From positions 31,737-95,736 of the forward strand of contig JADZBH010000007.1 in the NCBI GenBank assembly GCA_020852175.1: DNA of 64,000 nucleotides, read 5' to 3'. This document shows, in pieces, positions 44,442 to 53,841 of this stretch. Each line of letters opens with the position of its first letter. The first letter of the stretch is position 1. Origin of the DNA: Bryobacterales bacterium. GTDB taxonomy: Bacteria > Acidobacteriota > Terriglobia > Bryobacterales > Bryobacteraceae. The notes under the pieces were generated by a model. That model did not search any database. It had not been told where the DNA came from and saw only the letters and a list, made by a program, of their open reading frames with translations. The translations under genes were made by a program, and so were the position numbers.

Positions 44442-44739
44442 TCATTCTCCTTGAGCCGTGCGCTGATGCGCGTGGCCGGGCCGGGGACCGAACATCCCAC
44501 AAAGCACTAAAGTTTACACTAGCAGGCCAGGGAACTCCCTTCTCCGGTCCAAAATTCGCGCTTGCCGGTCGGGATCCGCCCCGGGACCCCCGGCATTCCG
44601 GGACTGTATCCGTTACAATGAAGTGTTTGATCCCGCCGCCTGAGTGGTTTCCCGGTCCGGGGGGATGAATCCACCGAAACCGGGAGACGTTCCTCAACGT
44701 CCCAACACGAGGCGCAGAGTGGAAAGGAACTATCGGTAA
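44442..44739. promoter_or_regulatory. Divergent promoter region, ketosynthase and bamA
   Basis: The minus strand has TAAACT at 44516-44511 (ketosynthase). The plus strand has TACAAT at 44614-44619, giving an about 114-nt bamA leader. In that leader GGTTTC at about 44646 pairs with GAAACC at about 44676, with inner pairs around GGGGAT and ATCC. No -35 of canonical form and no ORF is evident. Confidence 0.45.
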
Positions 44740-47709
44740 ATGTTGTTTGGCAGGCTCCCTGGCCTGAGCGCGATCCGTCTGTGTCTACTTCCTGCCACGA
44801 CGGCCTTTCTGCTCTCTTTTCCGCTGCTCGCCCAAGCACCGGCGCAACAGCCTACACCCGCACCCAAACCGCGGAATCCGTTCGAAACCGTTCCGACGGC
44901 CCCGGCGGAAGCACCCAAGCCCGCGGCGCCCAAACCCCAGGCCCCCAAGCCAGGGTCGCCCTTTGAAGCGCCCAAGCCCACCGACGAACCGCCCGCGCCG
45001 GAAAAGGTCGAAGACGTCGTGGAAGCCATCGAATTTCGTGGCGCGCGGCGCGTACCGCAGGACACCCTGCGCGCCCTGATTTTCACCAAGAAGGGCGACA
45101 AACTGGATAACGAAGCCCTGCACCGCGACTTCCTGGCGCTTTGGAACACCCGCCGCTTCGACGACATCACGCTCGAAAAGGAACCGGGCCGGACGGGCTG
45201 GATTATCCGCTTCCGGGTCTCCGAGCGCCGCATGGTGCGCTCGATAAAGTACGACGGCATGAAGTCGATCACCGTCTCGGAGATCCTGGACCGGTTCAAG
45301 GAACGCCGCGTCGGCCTCACCGTGGAGACGCAGTACGATCCCAACACCGTGCAGCGCGCCTCCGTCGTATTGAAGGAGTATCTCTCCGAACGCGGCCGCC
45401 AATTCGCCACCGTGGAGCCGGAGTTGCGCCAGATTCCTCCCAGTTCGCTCGAGGTGAACTTCAGGGTGAAGGAAGGCCCCAAGGTAAAGGTGGGCAAGAT
45501 CGACATCGCCGGCAACCAGGTGTTCAACGACCGGACCGTCATCCGCTCGATGCGCGCCCTGCGCCCCATCGGCATCCCCCGCTCGATTCTGTTTGAAAAC
45601 CTGTTCGCCAAGTCCTTCGACTCAACCAAGCTTGAAATGGACAAGGACATGCTGCGCAACTTCTATCAGGAGCGCGGCTACTTCACGGCACGGGCGCTGG
45701 ACCACGAAGTGACGATTCACGACGTGGGCGGCGGCAAGTTCCGTTTCCCGCTGTTTTATCCCAACAAGCCAGGCAAGCGGGCTACGGTGAAGATCAACGT
45801 GGAAGAGGGCCGGCAGTACAAGCTGAACAAGATCAACTTTGTCGGCGTGAAGCTGTTCCGCACGCCCGAGACGCTGATGGGCCCGGTGTTCAACATGAAC
45901 CAGGGCGACATCTTCTCCACGGGCAAGCTGCGCAAGGGTTTGGAAAGCCTGCGCAAACTGTACGGCGAGTTCGGCTACATCGACTTCGTGCCCGAACCCG
46001 GCTTCGACGTCATTCCGAATTCGGACAAGATCGACCTGACGCTGAACGTGGACGAAGGCAAGCAATTCTTCGTGCGGCGCATCGATTTTTCGGGCAATAC
46101 GACGACGCGCGACAAGGTGATCCGCCGCGAGATCTTGATCGACGAAGGCCAGGTGTTCAACAACCGTTACTGGGAGCTGTCGATTCTGCGCCTGAACCAG
46201 TTGGGCTACTTCGAGGTGTTGAAGGAAAACGAGGCCGCCGACATCAAGCGCGACACCAAGACGAACACGGTGGACATCACCCTGAAGGTGAAGGAGCGCG
46301 GGAAGAACAGCGTCCAGTTGAATGGCGGCGTGTCGGGCATCGCCGGTTCATTCATCGGTTTCGGCTACGCCACGAACAACTTCCTGGGCCTGGGCGAGAC
46401 GCTTTCGCTCGACGCGCAGTTCGGCGACCGCATCCGCAACACGACTATTGGCTTCACCGAGCCCTACCTGTTCGACCGGCCGATCCAGTTGGGCTTCACG
46501 GTCTATACGCAGCGGTTCAACTATGACCAGGGCCGCGAGGTATCGCTGCTGACCGGCCGCAACCTGCTGCCGCTCTACCAGCAACTGGGCCAGGACAACC
46601 TGCTGAACTACGTCTCCAACGGCTACGGCGCCACGACGAGCGTATCGACGCCCTTCCGCATGTTCAAGTCGAGTTCGCTGTTCGGACGCGTGTCGCTCAC
46701 CTACAGCTATGGCGTGCAGAACATCACCACGCTCTCGACGGCGTCGAAGCAGTACTTCGACTACATCAATTTCCAGGGCTTGGATGGACAGAACTCGCTG
46801 ACCGGCATCCGGACGAGCGCCATCATCCCCTCCTACACCTACAACACGGTGGACCACCCGATCACGCCTTCGCGCGGCAAGAGTCTGTTCGTCTCAACCC
46901 AGATCGCCGGCTTCGGCGGCAACGTGAAGATGATCGAGCCGACGGTGGACTTCAAGATGTTCCGCGCCGGTTTCAAGAAGGGCCATGTGATCGGCTTCCA
47001 TGCGCTCGGCCGCTTCGTGACGGGCTACTCCGGCCAGACGGCGCCGCCGTTCAACCGCTTCTACATGGGCGGCGAAAACGACATTCGCGGTTTCGACATT
47101 TGGGGCATCTCGCCAGTGGCTTACATTCCCAGCGCGGCCAGCGTGCCGGTGTTGAACGCCGACGGTTCGGCCAGAACCCAGAAGATCATCGTGGACGGCG
47201 TCGAGCAGTTCACGGCCGTGACGCAGCAGATTCCCGTGTACCAGTTGATCTTCCCCGGCGGCGACACGCAGGGCGTGGGCAACTTCGAGTACCGCATTCC
47301 CATCGCCGGCCCGGTCACCCTGGCGGCCTTCTTCGACGCCGGAGTGAACCGGCTGTCGATGCCCGGCCAGTTGCGCTTGAACGCCGGCCGCACGGCGGAA
47401 TTGAACGGCACGTTTCCACAGGCGGGCTTCGATGGCCGCGCCAGAATCGCCAAGGCCTCGCAGGCCGTCCGCACCTCCACGGGTTTGGAGTTGCAGATCA
47501 TGATGCCGGTGGTGAATGCTCCGTTCCGCCTGTATTGGGCATACAACCCGAACATTCTCCGTGAGTACCTCGTGCCGCCGATCGTGGCCGACCGCAGCTA
47601 CTTCCCGAACAACGCGACCTTCCTCGAATCGATCAGCCGGGTGGGCCAGGCGTATCCGTTCTTTGAACGCCGCAAGACCTTCCGGTTCACCATCAGCCGT
47701 ACCTTTTAA
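44740..47709 (+). CDS. bamA: Outer membrane assembly factor BamA (Omp85)
   Basis: A 989-aa Omp85 protein that inserts beta-barrels in the outer membrane. A signal peptide (about 1-29, ending LAQA) is followed by a Pro-rich stretch (to about 85). About five POTRA domains come next (residues 90-500), for example VEAIEFRGARRVPQDTLRAL, shown as VEAIEFRGARRV, and VRRIDFSGNTTTRDKVIRRE. The C-terminal barrel ends in TISRTF with the terminal Phe recognised by the Bam machine. FYMGGENDIRGFD is the (V/I)RGF-type loop 6 motif. GGAAAGGAAC precedes the ATG. A Skp-like chaperone gene follows. Confidence 0.95.
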   Translation: MLFGRLPGLSAIRLCLLPATTAFLLSFPLLAQAPAQQPTPAPKPRNPFETVPTAPAEAPKPAAPKPQAPKPGSPFEAPKPTDEPPAPEKVEDVVEAIEFRGARRVPQDTLRALIFTKKGDKLDNEALHRDFLALWNTRRFDDITLEKEPGRTGWIIRFRVSERRMVRSIKYDGMKSITVSEILDRFKERRVGLTVETQYDPNTVQRASVVLKEYLSERGRQFATVEPELRQIPPSSLEVNFRVKEGPKVKVGKIDIAGNQVFNDRTVIRSMRALRPIGIPRSILFENLFAKSFDSTKLEMDKDMLRNFYQERGYFTARALDHEVTIHDVGGGKFRFPLFYPNKPGKRATVKINVEEGRQYKLNKINFVGVKLFRTPETLMGPVFNMNQGDIFSTGKLRKGLESLRKLYGEFGYIDFVPEPGFDVIPNSDKIDLTLNVDEGKQFFVRRIDFSGNTTTRDKVIRREILIDEGQVFNNRYWELSILRLNQLGYFEVLKENEAADIKRDTKTNTVDITLKVKERGKNSVQLNGGVSGIAGSFIGFGYATNNFLGLGETLSLDAQFGDRIRNTTIGFTEPYLFDRPIQLGFTVYTQRFNYDQGREVSLLTGRNLLPLYQQLGQDNLLNYVSNGYGATTSVSTPFRMFKSSSLFGRVSLTYSYGVQNITTLSTASKQYFDYINFQGLDGQNSLTGIRTSAIIPSYTYNTVDHPITPSRGKSLFVSTQIAGFGGNVKMIEPTVDFKMFRAGFKKGHVIGFHALGRFVTGYSGQTAPPFNRFYMGGENDIRGFDIWGISPVAYIPSAASVPVLNADGSARTQKIIVDGVEQFTAVTQQIPVYQLIFPGGDTQGVGNFEYRIPIAGPVTLAAFFDAGVNRLSMPGQLRLNAGRTAELNGTFPQAGFDGRARIAKASQAVRTSTGLELQIMMPVVNAPFRLYWAYNPNILREYLVPPIVADRSYFPNNATFLESISRVGQAYPFFERRKTFRFTISRTF

Positions 47710-47778
47710 CCAGAGCAATTCCCTGACTCAGCACCTTTCGCTATGCTAGGAACAGTCAATTTCCCAGGAGTATCCACC

Positions 47779-48369
47779 GTGACCAACGCGCTTCTCGCCG
47801 TCCTTGTGGCCGGCGCCGCTACCCTTGTCTCCGCCCAAACCACGACCAAAGTGGGCATTATCAACATTCAGCAGGCCATCATCGCGACCAAGGACGGCCA
47901 GAAGGCCGCCACCGAGTTGCAGGCCAGGTTCGATCCCAAGAAGAAGTCGCTCGAAGGCATGCAGGGCTCCATCGCGTCGCTCCAGCAGGAGTTGAGCAAG
48001 GGCTCCAACACCATGGCCGAGGCCAAGCGTACGCAACTGACGCGCGACATCGACCAGAAGACGAAAGAGTTGCAGCGGGCCAGCGAAGACGCCCAGGCCG
48101 AATTCGAGCAGGAGCAGAACAAGCTGCTGAACGATCTCGGCGGGAAGTTGATGGTGGTGATCGAGAAGTACGCCCGCGACAACGCTTATTCGCTGATCCT
48201 GGATGTTAGCTCGCCGCAGACTCCCGTGCTGTTCGCGGCCAACGGCGTGGAGATTACCAAGGAGATCGTCGATCTCTACGATAAGAACTCACCCTCGACG
48301 CTGCCGCCCGCCCCGAAGCCTGCCGCCGCCAAGCCTGCGGCCCCTAAGGCTCCGGCCGCCAAACCGTAG
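47779..48369 (+). CDS. Skp/OmpH family periplasmic chaperone
   Basis: A 196-aa protein with a signal peptide (MTNALLAVLVAGAATLVSAQ) and the OmpH pattern KVGIINIQQAIIATKDGQKA, then two long coiled-coil helices (about residues 55-130) and a strand with YSLILDVSSPQTPVLFA. Skp chaperones escort outer-membrane proteins to Bam; bamA is 69 nt upstream. AGGAG 8 nt before the GTG at 47779 fixes the start. The C-terminus is a Pro/Ala/Lys tail (PAPKPAAAKPAAPK), longer than in typical Skp. A terminator follows at 48399. Confidence 0.9.
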   Translation: MTNALLAVLVAGAATLVSAQTTTKVGIINIQQAIIATKDGQKAATELQARFDPKKKSLEGMQGSIASLQQELSKGSNTMAEAKRTQLTRDIDQKTKELQRASEDAQAEFEQEQNKLLNDLGGKLMVVIEKYARDNAYSLILDVSSPQTPVLFAANGVEITKEIVDLYDKNSPSTLPPAPKPAAAKPAAPKAPAAKP

Positions 48370-48398
48370 TCTCGAAACATCGGAAATCGACTGGATTC

Positions 48399-48432
48399 GG
48401 CCCGGTCTCCCTTGGCGGGAAGCCGGGCTTTT
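48399..48432 (+). terminator. Rho-independent terminator after bamA-skp
   Basis: GCCCGG (48400-48405) pairs with CCGGGC (48423-48428), with inner CCC/GGG pairing, and is followed by TTTT. It sits 30 nt after the skp stop. Confidence 0.7.
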
Positions 48433-48460
48433 CCGTGTCCGGCAGGTGCGTTGGGGGGGG

Positions 48461-50110
48461 TCAGCGGCTCTTCAGCAGTTGCTGCTCGCGATCGTGGTCG
48501 GCCGTGGCTCCGGCTTCGTCGCCGATCAGTCTCCGCGCAGCGGCACGGTTCCGGTAGGCGTTGGCGTAATTGGGGTCGAGCTTGATTGCCGCGGTGAAGT
48601 CTTCTATGGCCGGAAGCGGCTTGCGCAGTTTCAGATAGACGAAGCCTCGTCCATTCAGGGCCAAGGCGTAGCTGGGACGGGCGGCCAGGGCCGCGCTGAA
48701 ATGGGCCAAAGCAAGCTCATAATTTCCCGCTTGCGTGGCGGCGCGGGCGCGCGCGTTGTGCGCATCGGGTCCCAGCGCCGGAACGGGCGCGGGAAGCCTC
48801 GGCGGGGGTGGCGCGGCGGGCGGTGCGGCAGGCGTCGAGGAAGGCGTATGGTTGAGCGCTGCCGGAGCCGCTGGAGTTGGTGCGGGCGCCGGGATTGGCG
48901 GCGTGGGCACTGACGCCGGTGGGGCGGCGGCGGGAACCGGAGCCGGCGCTGTTTCTCGCTTCACCGGAAGCTCGGAAAGGTTGGTTGCCGTAAGCGCCGA
49001 TTCGGTCACCATCACTGGTTTGGGAGCCTCCGTCCCGGGTGCTTTCAACTGCTCCTTGCGGAAACGCGCCAGTTGCAGCAGGCTCGCCGTCTCCGTGTCG
49101 GCAGGATCGAGCCGGACAGCCTCGGCAAGGTCGTGGATGGCGTCGTCGAAGCGTTCCAGCAGGAAATTGGCATTGCCCCGCGCCTTCCAGGCCACGGTGA
49201 GTTGCGGATTTAATGCAAGCGCCTTGGTGCGGTCGGCCAGGCCGTCCGGGTGCTGGCCCAGCGAATGGTAAGAGCCGCCCCGAGCCAGATATGCCTCGGC
49301 CATGCCGGGAGCCAGTTGCACGGCGCGATCGCGGTCCTCGAACGCGCTGCGGGCTTCGCCTATCGCGGAGTAGCTGTCGGCGCGCGCCAGGTGGAGCTTG
49401 GGGTTGTTGCGGTCCAACGTGATCGCGTTGGTGAAGTCGGCGATGGCTTTGGTGTGCTGTCCTAGACGGGCCAAGGCGGCGGCGCGCAGGCCCAGCGCTT
49501 CGGCATTCCTGGGCTCGCGCAGGAGGACGGTGTCCAGATCGGCCACGGCCCGGTCAAAACGGCCGGCGTTCCCGTAGGCTTGCGCACGCTTCAGATAACT
49601 GCGCGTATCGGCGGGCAGGAACTGGATGACACGGTCCAGGTCGTCGATGGCATCCTGGTCCCTTCCCAGTTGCAGATAGAGGGCGGCGCGCTGGCGGTAG
49701 GGCTCCGGATCGTCGAGCCGGAGCTTGATGGCGCTGGCGTAGTCGGCGAACGCTTTGTCGAAGTCCTTCAACTCACGCCAGGCGTTGGCGCGGCCCAGAT
49801 AGACCGGGGAGCGTTCGAGCCGCAGTTCGATGGCGCGCGTAAAGTCCATCGCGGCCTGTTTGTGGTCACCGAGCGCGGCATTGGTTTCCGCGCGAAGACG
49901 CCAGGCCTGGGCATCGTCGGGATTCAGTTGCAGTGCCTGATTCAGGTCGGCGAGCGCGAGTTGGCGGTCTCCGGCCGCAAGGCGCGTGACGGCGCGCTGG
50001 CGGAATTGGGCAGCCTGATCCGCGGGCGGCCGTGCCTTGCGGTCCTGTGCGCACAGCAGGGCCGCGCCGCAGGCCAGAAAGATCAGTGCTAAACGACGGA
50101 ACGCCTCCAT
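48461..50110 (-). CDS. Secreted TPR repeat protein with Pro-rich linker
   Basis: A 549-aa protein with a signal peptide ending about residue 21 (LIFLACGAALLCAQ). About nine TPR units lie in residues 30-345 (ALADLNQALQLNPDDAQAW, AIADFTNAITLDRNNPKLH, AIHDLAEAVRLDPADTE). A Pro/Ala-rich linker follows (about 390-455, with PAPAPTPAAPA), then two or three more TPRs to the end (ALAHFSAALAARPSYALAL, AIEDFTAAIKLDPNYANAY). No enzyme motif. A scaffold role in the periplasm or at the cell surface is inferred. The start ATG 50110 lies 11 nt after a TACAAT box. Confidence 0.88.
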   Translation of the reverse strand: MEAFRRLALIFLACGAALLCAQDRKARPPADQAAQFRQRAVTRLAAGDRQLALADLNQALQLNPDDAQAWRLRAETNAALGDHKQAAMDFTRAIELRLERSPVYLGRANAWRELKDFDKAFADYASAIKLRLDDPEPYRQRAALYLQLGRDQDAIDDLDRVIQFLPADTRSYLKRAQAYGNAGRFDRAVADLDTVLLREPRNAEALGLRAAALARLGQHTKAIADFTNAITLDRNNPKLHLARADSYSAIGEARSAFEDRDRAVQLAPGMAEAYLARGGSYHSLGQHPDGLADRTKALALNPQLTVAWKARGNANFLLERFDDAIHDLAEAVRLDPADTETASLLQLARFRKEQLKAPGTEAPKPVMVTESALTATNLSELPVKRETAPAPVPAAAPPASVPTPPIPAPAPTPAAPAALNHTPSSTPAAPPAAPPPPRLPAPVPALGPDAHNARARAATQAGNYELALAHFSAALAARPSYALALNGRGFVYLKLRKPLPAIEDFTAAIKLDPNYANAYRNRAAARRLIGDEAGATADHDREQQLLKSR

Positions 50111-50121
50111 CCCTACACTCC

Positions 50122-50127
50122 ATTGTA
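50122..50127 (-). promoter_or_regulatory. TACAAT -10 box for the TPR gene
   Basis: Minus-strand TACAAT ends 11 nt before the ATG at 50110, predicting a leader of about 4 nt. Confidence 0.5.
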
Positions 50128-50158
50128 AGGATGAAGGCGCTCGCTTGGTACGGGGGTA

Positions 50159-52342
50159 CTAAATAAAGAGCGGAGCGGCGACCAGCGTGATCGTGCTCAG
50201 CAGTTTAATCAACACGTGCAACGAGGGACCGGCGGTGTCCTTGAAGGGATCGCCGACCGTGTCGCCGACCACGCTGGCTTTGTGGGCGTAGGAGCCCTTG
50301 CCGCCGTGCGCGCCGGTCTCAATGTACTTTTTCGCGTTGTCCCACGCGCCGCCGCTGTTGTTCATAAGCAGGGCGAGCAGGATGCCCGTGATGGTGCCGA
50401 CCATTAGGAGCGCCGCCACGGCGACCGCTCCAACCGGCAGTTCATCCGACGGGCTGGCGAACATACGGAAGCCGACGCCCACCAGAACCGGCACCGCGAT
50501 GGGCAGAATGCCGGGCACAACCATGGCCTTCAAGGCGCTTTTGGCGACAATGTCCACGCAGGTGCCGTATTCGGGATCAGAGGTGCCCTTCATGATGCCG
50601 GGGTTGGCTTTGAACTGGCGCCGGACCTCTTCGATCACCGTTTCGGCGGCGCGCCCGACGGCGCGGATCGCCAGCGAGCTGAACAGGAAGACGAGCATGG
50701 CGCCGATGAGAGCGCCGGTGAAGACGGGGACGTGACCAATGTCGATGGGGAACGGTGAGTCGGGGGCCCTGCCGAGCAGAACCTTCACCTCGTCGATGTA
50801 GGCCGAGAAGAGCAGGAAGGCGGCCAGGGCGGCGGAGCCGATGGCGTAGCCTTTCGTAAGCGCCTTGGTTGTGTTGCCCACCGAATCCAGGCGGTCCGTG
50901 CGTTTGCGGACCTCTTCGGGCTGCTTGGACATCTCGACGATGCCGCCGGCATTGTCGGTGATGGGACCAAAGGTATCCATGGCCAGAATGTAGGCGGCCG
51001 TGGCCAGCATGCCCATGGTGGCGATGGCCGTGCCATACAGGCCGGCAGCCTGTTCACTGGTGGCCAGACCTGCGTTGGTGCCGAGGTAATAGCTGCTCAG
51101 AATCGCGCCCGAGATGACCAGCACGGGAAGCGTCGTGCACTCCAAACCGACGGCGAAACCGGTGATGATCGTGGTGGCCGGCCCGGTGTTGCAACTCCGG
51201 GCGATATCCTGCACGGGGCGGTACTTGTATTCCGTGTAGTACTGCGTGATGTAGACGAACAGGAAGGCGGTGATGATGCCGACGACACCCGCGAAGAACA
51301 GGTGCATGTTGCCCTGGAGCAGGAGATGGATGGCCGCATAGAAGCCGCCGATGGCCAGTGCCGTGGTGACGTAATAGCCACGGTTCAGCGCCTTCATCGG
51401 ATCCTCGTCGCCCTTCACCTTCACTGACAACACGCCGATGATGGAGGCGATCAGCCCAAAGGCGCGCGCCAGCAGCGGGAACATGATTCCCTTGACGCCG
51501 AAGACGGGATAGAGCGAGACACCGAGAATCATCGCGCCGATATTTTCGGCGGCGGTGGATTCAAAGAGATCGGCGCCACGGCCCGCGCAGTCGCCTACGT
51601 TGTCACCGACGAGATCGGCGATGACGGCGGGGTTGCGCGGATCGTCCTCGGGAATGCCTGCTTCCACCTTGCCAACCAGGTCGGCTCCAACGTCGGCGGC
51701 CTTGGTGTAGATACCGCCTCCAAGTTGGGCGAACAGGGCGACAAAACTCGCGCCGAAGCCGAAGGCGACAATCTGGTGCGGCACGTGTTGTGGATCTTCC
51801 AGGCCTCCGAATGCATAAAAGAGGATGCCCACACCCAGCAGAGAGAGAGCCACCACGCTCAACCCGGTGACGGCGCCGCCGCGTAGCGCCACTTGCAGCG
51901 CCTTGTTCAGGTCGGTGCGCGCGGCCGAGGCTGTGCGGATGTTGGAACGGATGGACACCCACATGCCGCTGAATCCGGCGGCTACCGAGCAGAGTGCGCC
52001 AATGACGAACGAGACCGTCATGCGGACGGCAATGTGCGGGTCGTTAGGCTTGCCGAACTTGTAACCGGCGAAAATAATGAGGGCCAAACCCACCGTGAAC
52101 CAGAGAATGGTCCGGTTCTGGCGTTTCAGAAACGCTTCCGCTCCTTCCTTAATGGCATTGGAGACTTTCTGCATGTCCGCCGTCCCTGTATCCTGGGCCA
52201 GCACATACCGGGAGAATCCCACGGCAACCAGCAGGGAAAAGACACTGATAATCAGCACGACAATCAGATAGGTGGCGCCTTCGCCTCCTCCTGAAGCCTG
52301 CAGCAGCAGTGCGGGGGGGGCAATTTGCGATAGCAAGGGCAT
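50159..52342 (-). CDS. hppA: Membrane proton-translocating pyrophosphatase, K+-independent type
   Basis: A 727-aa polytopic enzyme that couples PPi hydrolysis to proton export, about 16 membrane segments. Substrate-site motifs: DVGADLVGKVEAGIPEDDPR (20 residues), ADLVGDNVGDCAGRGAD, and DAWDN-like GGAWDNAKKYIE near the C-terminus. SVGNTTKALTKGYAIG carries Lys where K+-dependent enzymes have Ala (GNTTAA), so this should be the K+-independent class. The ATG at 52342 has GAGAGGAAT upstream. The 300-nt region before it contains no ORF. No operon partner is evident. Confidence 0.96.
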   Translation of the reverse strand: MPLLSQIAPPALLLQASGGGEGATYLIVVLIISVFSLLVAVGFSRYVLAQDTGTADMQKVSNAIKEGAEAFLKRQNRTILWFTVGLALIIFAGYKFGKPNDPHIAVRMTVSFVIGALCSVAAGFSGMWVSIRSNIRTASAARTDLNKALQVALRGGAVTGLSVVALSLLGVGILFYAFGGLEDPQHVPHQIVAFGFGASFVALFAQLGGGIYTKAADVGADLVGKVEAGIPEDDPRNPAVIADLVGDNVGDCAGRGADLFESTAAENIGAMILGVSLYPVFGVKGIMFPLLARAFGLIASIIGVLSVKVKGDEDPMKALNRGYYVTTALAIGGFYAAIHLLLQGNMHLFFAGVVGIITAFLFVYITQYYTEYKYRPVQDIARSCNTGPATTIITGFAVGLECTTLPVLVISGAILSSYYLGTNAGLATSEQAAGLYGTAIATMGMLATAAYILAMDTFGPITDNAGGIVEMSKQPEEVRKRTDRLDSVGNTTKALTKGYAIGSAALAAFLLFSAYIDEVKVLLGRAPDSPFPIDIGHVPVFTGALIGAMLVFLFSSLAIRAVGRAAETVIEEVRRQFKANPGIMKGTSDPEYGTCVDIVAKSALKAMVVPGILPIAVPVLVGVGFRMFASPSDELPVGAVAVAALLMVGTITGILLALLMNNSGGAWDNAKKYIETGAHGGKGSYAHKASVVGDTVGDPFKDTAGPSLHVLIKLLSTITLVAAPLFI

Positions 52343-52642
52343 ACCGTTGCGAATTCCTCTCAGGTCTCAGGGCACATGTGATGCGCGTGCCCAGGTTGGA
52401 GACACTTGTTAGCGGCGGTGGTGGAGAAGTGGTGCCGCACCCATGGATAAGCACGATGGCTGCCATCCAGGGGCGACAAGGGACTGCTCTGTTTTCTCAT
52501 CCGCTCAACTCAGACAAATGATTGAAAATCAAAGCACTTCAAGCTGGAGGCGGCACCCCGGTGGTTTGGGGCCCTCCGGCCATTGAGACACAATAGCGCA
52601 ACCAACCACGTCCCGCAACGATGGAGTTGCGTGATTTGCCCT
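52343..52642 (-). other. Intergenic region between hppA and the RlmI-like gene
   Basis: No ORF supported. Minus strand holds GGAGG-GCCCC-...-GGGG-...-CCTCC nested pairing at about 52550-52580, followed by TTGAAGTGCTTTGATTTT, a possible terminator of the upstream gene. TGATT-GAA-AATCA at about 52519-52531 is a 5-3-5 palindrome of unknown meaning. The last 110 nt before hppA may be its leader. Confidence 0.35.
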
Positions 52643-53803
52643 TTATTGCACTTCAAAGATGAGGCATTTCAGGTAGCCCGTTTCGGGGACGGCGAGCAAA
52701 ACCGGGTGGTCCTGCGACTGGCCGCGGCGTTCGAGGACACGGAGGGACCGGTTGGTTTCCTGGCAGGCCGCGGCGATGGCGGCCAGTAGCGCCGCCTCGC
52801 TCATATGGTGCGAGCAGGAGCAGGAGACCAGGATCCCGCCGGAGGACAGCAGTCGCAGGGCGCGGGCGTTCAACTCACGGTAGGCATGGGCTGCGGAATC
52901 CAGTGTGGCGCGTGACTTGGTGAGCGCCGGAGGATCGAGAATCACCGTATCGTAGCTGCGCCGGGAGGAGGAGAAGGCGGCGAGGATCTGAAAGAGGTCG
53001 GCTTCCCGGAAGGTGACGTTGGCTACGCCGTTGGCCTGCCGGTTCCAGTGGGCGGTGGCCAGCGCGCTGGCGGAACTGTCGATTGCCTCTACGCTCTCGC
53101 AGACGGAGGCCAGGTGGAGCGCGAAGCCGCCTGTGCAGGTGAAGCAGTCCAGCGCGCGGCCCTGGGCATAGGCCCGGACGGCGAGGTAGTTCTCGCGCTG
53201 GTCCAGGAAGACGCCCGTCTTTTGTCCATGGAGCAGGTCGGCCCGCCAGCGCAGGCCGTTCATCGACAGCTCGACGGGGGCATCCAGCGCGCCATGAATC
53301 ACCTCCACGGTACGAGGAAGGTCTTCCTTCTCCCGAACGGCGGCGTCATTGCGGGCGACGATCGAGCTGGGTTGGAAGATGCCGGCAAGAGCCTCGACCA
53401 CCCAGGGTTGGACGGCATTCATGCCCTGGGTCAGGGCCTGGAGGACGAAGTGGCCGCCGTAGCGGTCGATGATGAGTCCTGGAAGTTGGTCGGCTTCGGC
53501 ATGGACGAGGCGGTAGGCATCGGAGTCGCGTACTCGGCGACGGCGCAATTCGGCCGCTGCTTCGATCCGTTTCCTGAAAAAGGAGGCATCCACGGCAGGC
53601 CGGCCGCGATCCAGCAGACGCAGTGCGATCAGGGAGGAGGCTGAATAGTGAGCCACGCCCAGCGAGCGGCCGGAGGGATCAGTGACAGCGGTAACGGCGC
53701 CGGGTTCGAGATTCCTGGCGTCGATGAGGTCGCTCGAATAGACCCAGGGGTGGCCGGTGGCGAGGCGGGCGGCCGCCTTGCGGTTCACCCGAACGGATTG
53801 CAT
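52643..53803 (-). CDS. RlmI/RlmK-like class I SAM-dependent 23S rRNA cytosine methyltransferase
   Basis: A 386-aa protein with an N-terminal PUA-like domain (VNRKAAARLATGHPWVYSSDL, first 15 residues VNRKAAARLATGHPW) and a Rossmann methyltransferase domain. Motifs: DCFTCTGGFALHLA (motif I), VEAIDSSASAL, VILDPPALTKS (motif IV) and ILVSCSCSHHMSE (catalytic Cys region). These match the RlmI family, which makes m5C in 23S rRNA; the exact target base is unknown. The ATG at 53803 starts the PUA domain; longer frames upstream are not supported. Confidence 0.88.
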   Translation of the reverse strand: MQSVRVNRKAAARLATGHPWVYSSDLIDARNLEPGAVTAVTDPSGRSLGVAHYSASSLIALRLLDRGRPAVDASFFRKRIEAAAELRRRRVRDSDAYRLVHAEADQLPGLIIDRYGGHFVLQALTQGMNAVQPWVVEALAGIFQPSSIVARNDAAVREKEDLPRTVEVIHGALDAPVELSMNGLRWRADLLHGQKTGVFLDQRENYLAVRAYAQGRALDCFTCTGGFALHLASVCESVEAIDSSASALATAHWNRQANGVANVTFREADLFQILAAFSSSRRSYDTVILDPPALTKSRATLDSAAHAYRELNARALRLLSSGGILVSCSCSHHMSEAALLAAIAAACQETNRSLRVLERRGQSQDHPVLLAVPETGYLKCLIFEVQ

Positions 53804-53841
53804 CTCTCTAGTGTGCCAAGGCGGTGCGTGCGTCGGCCAGT

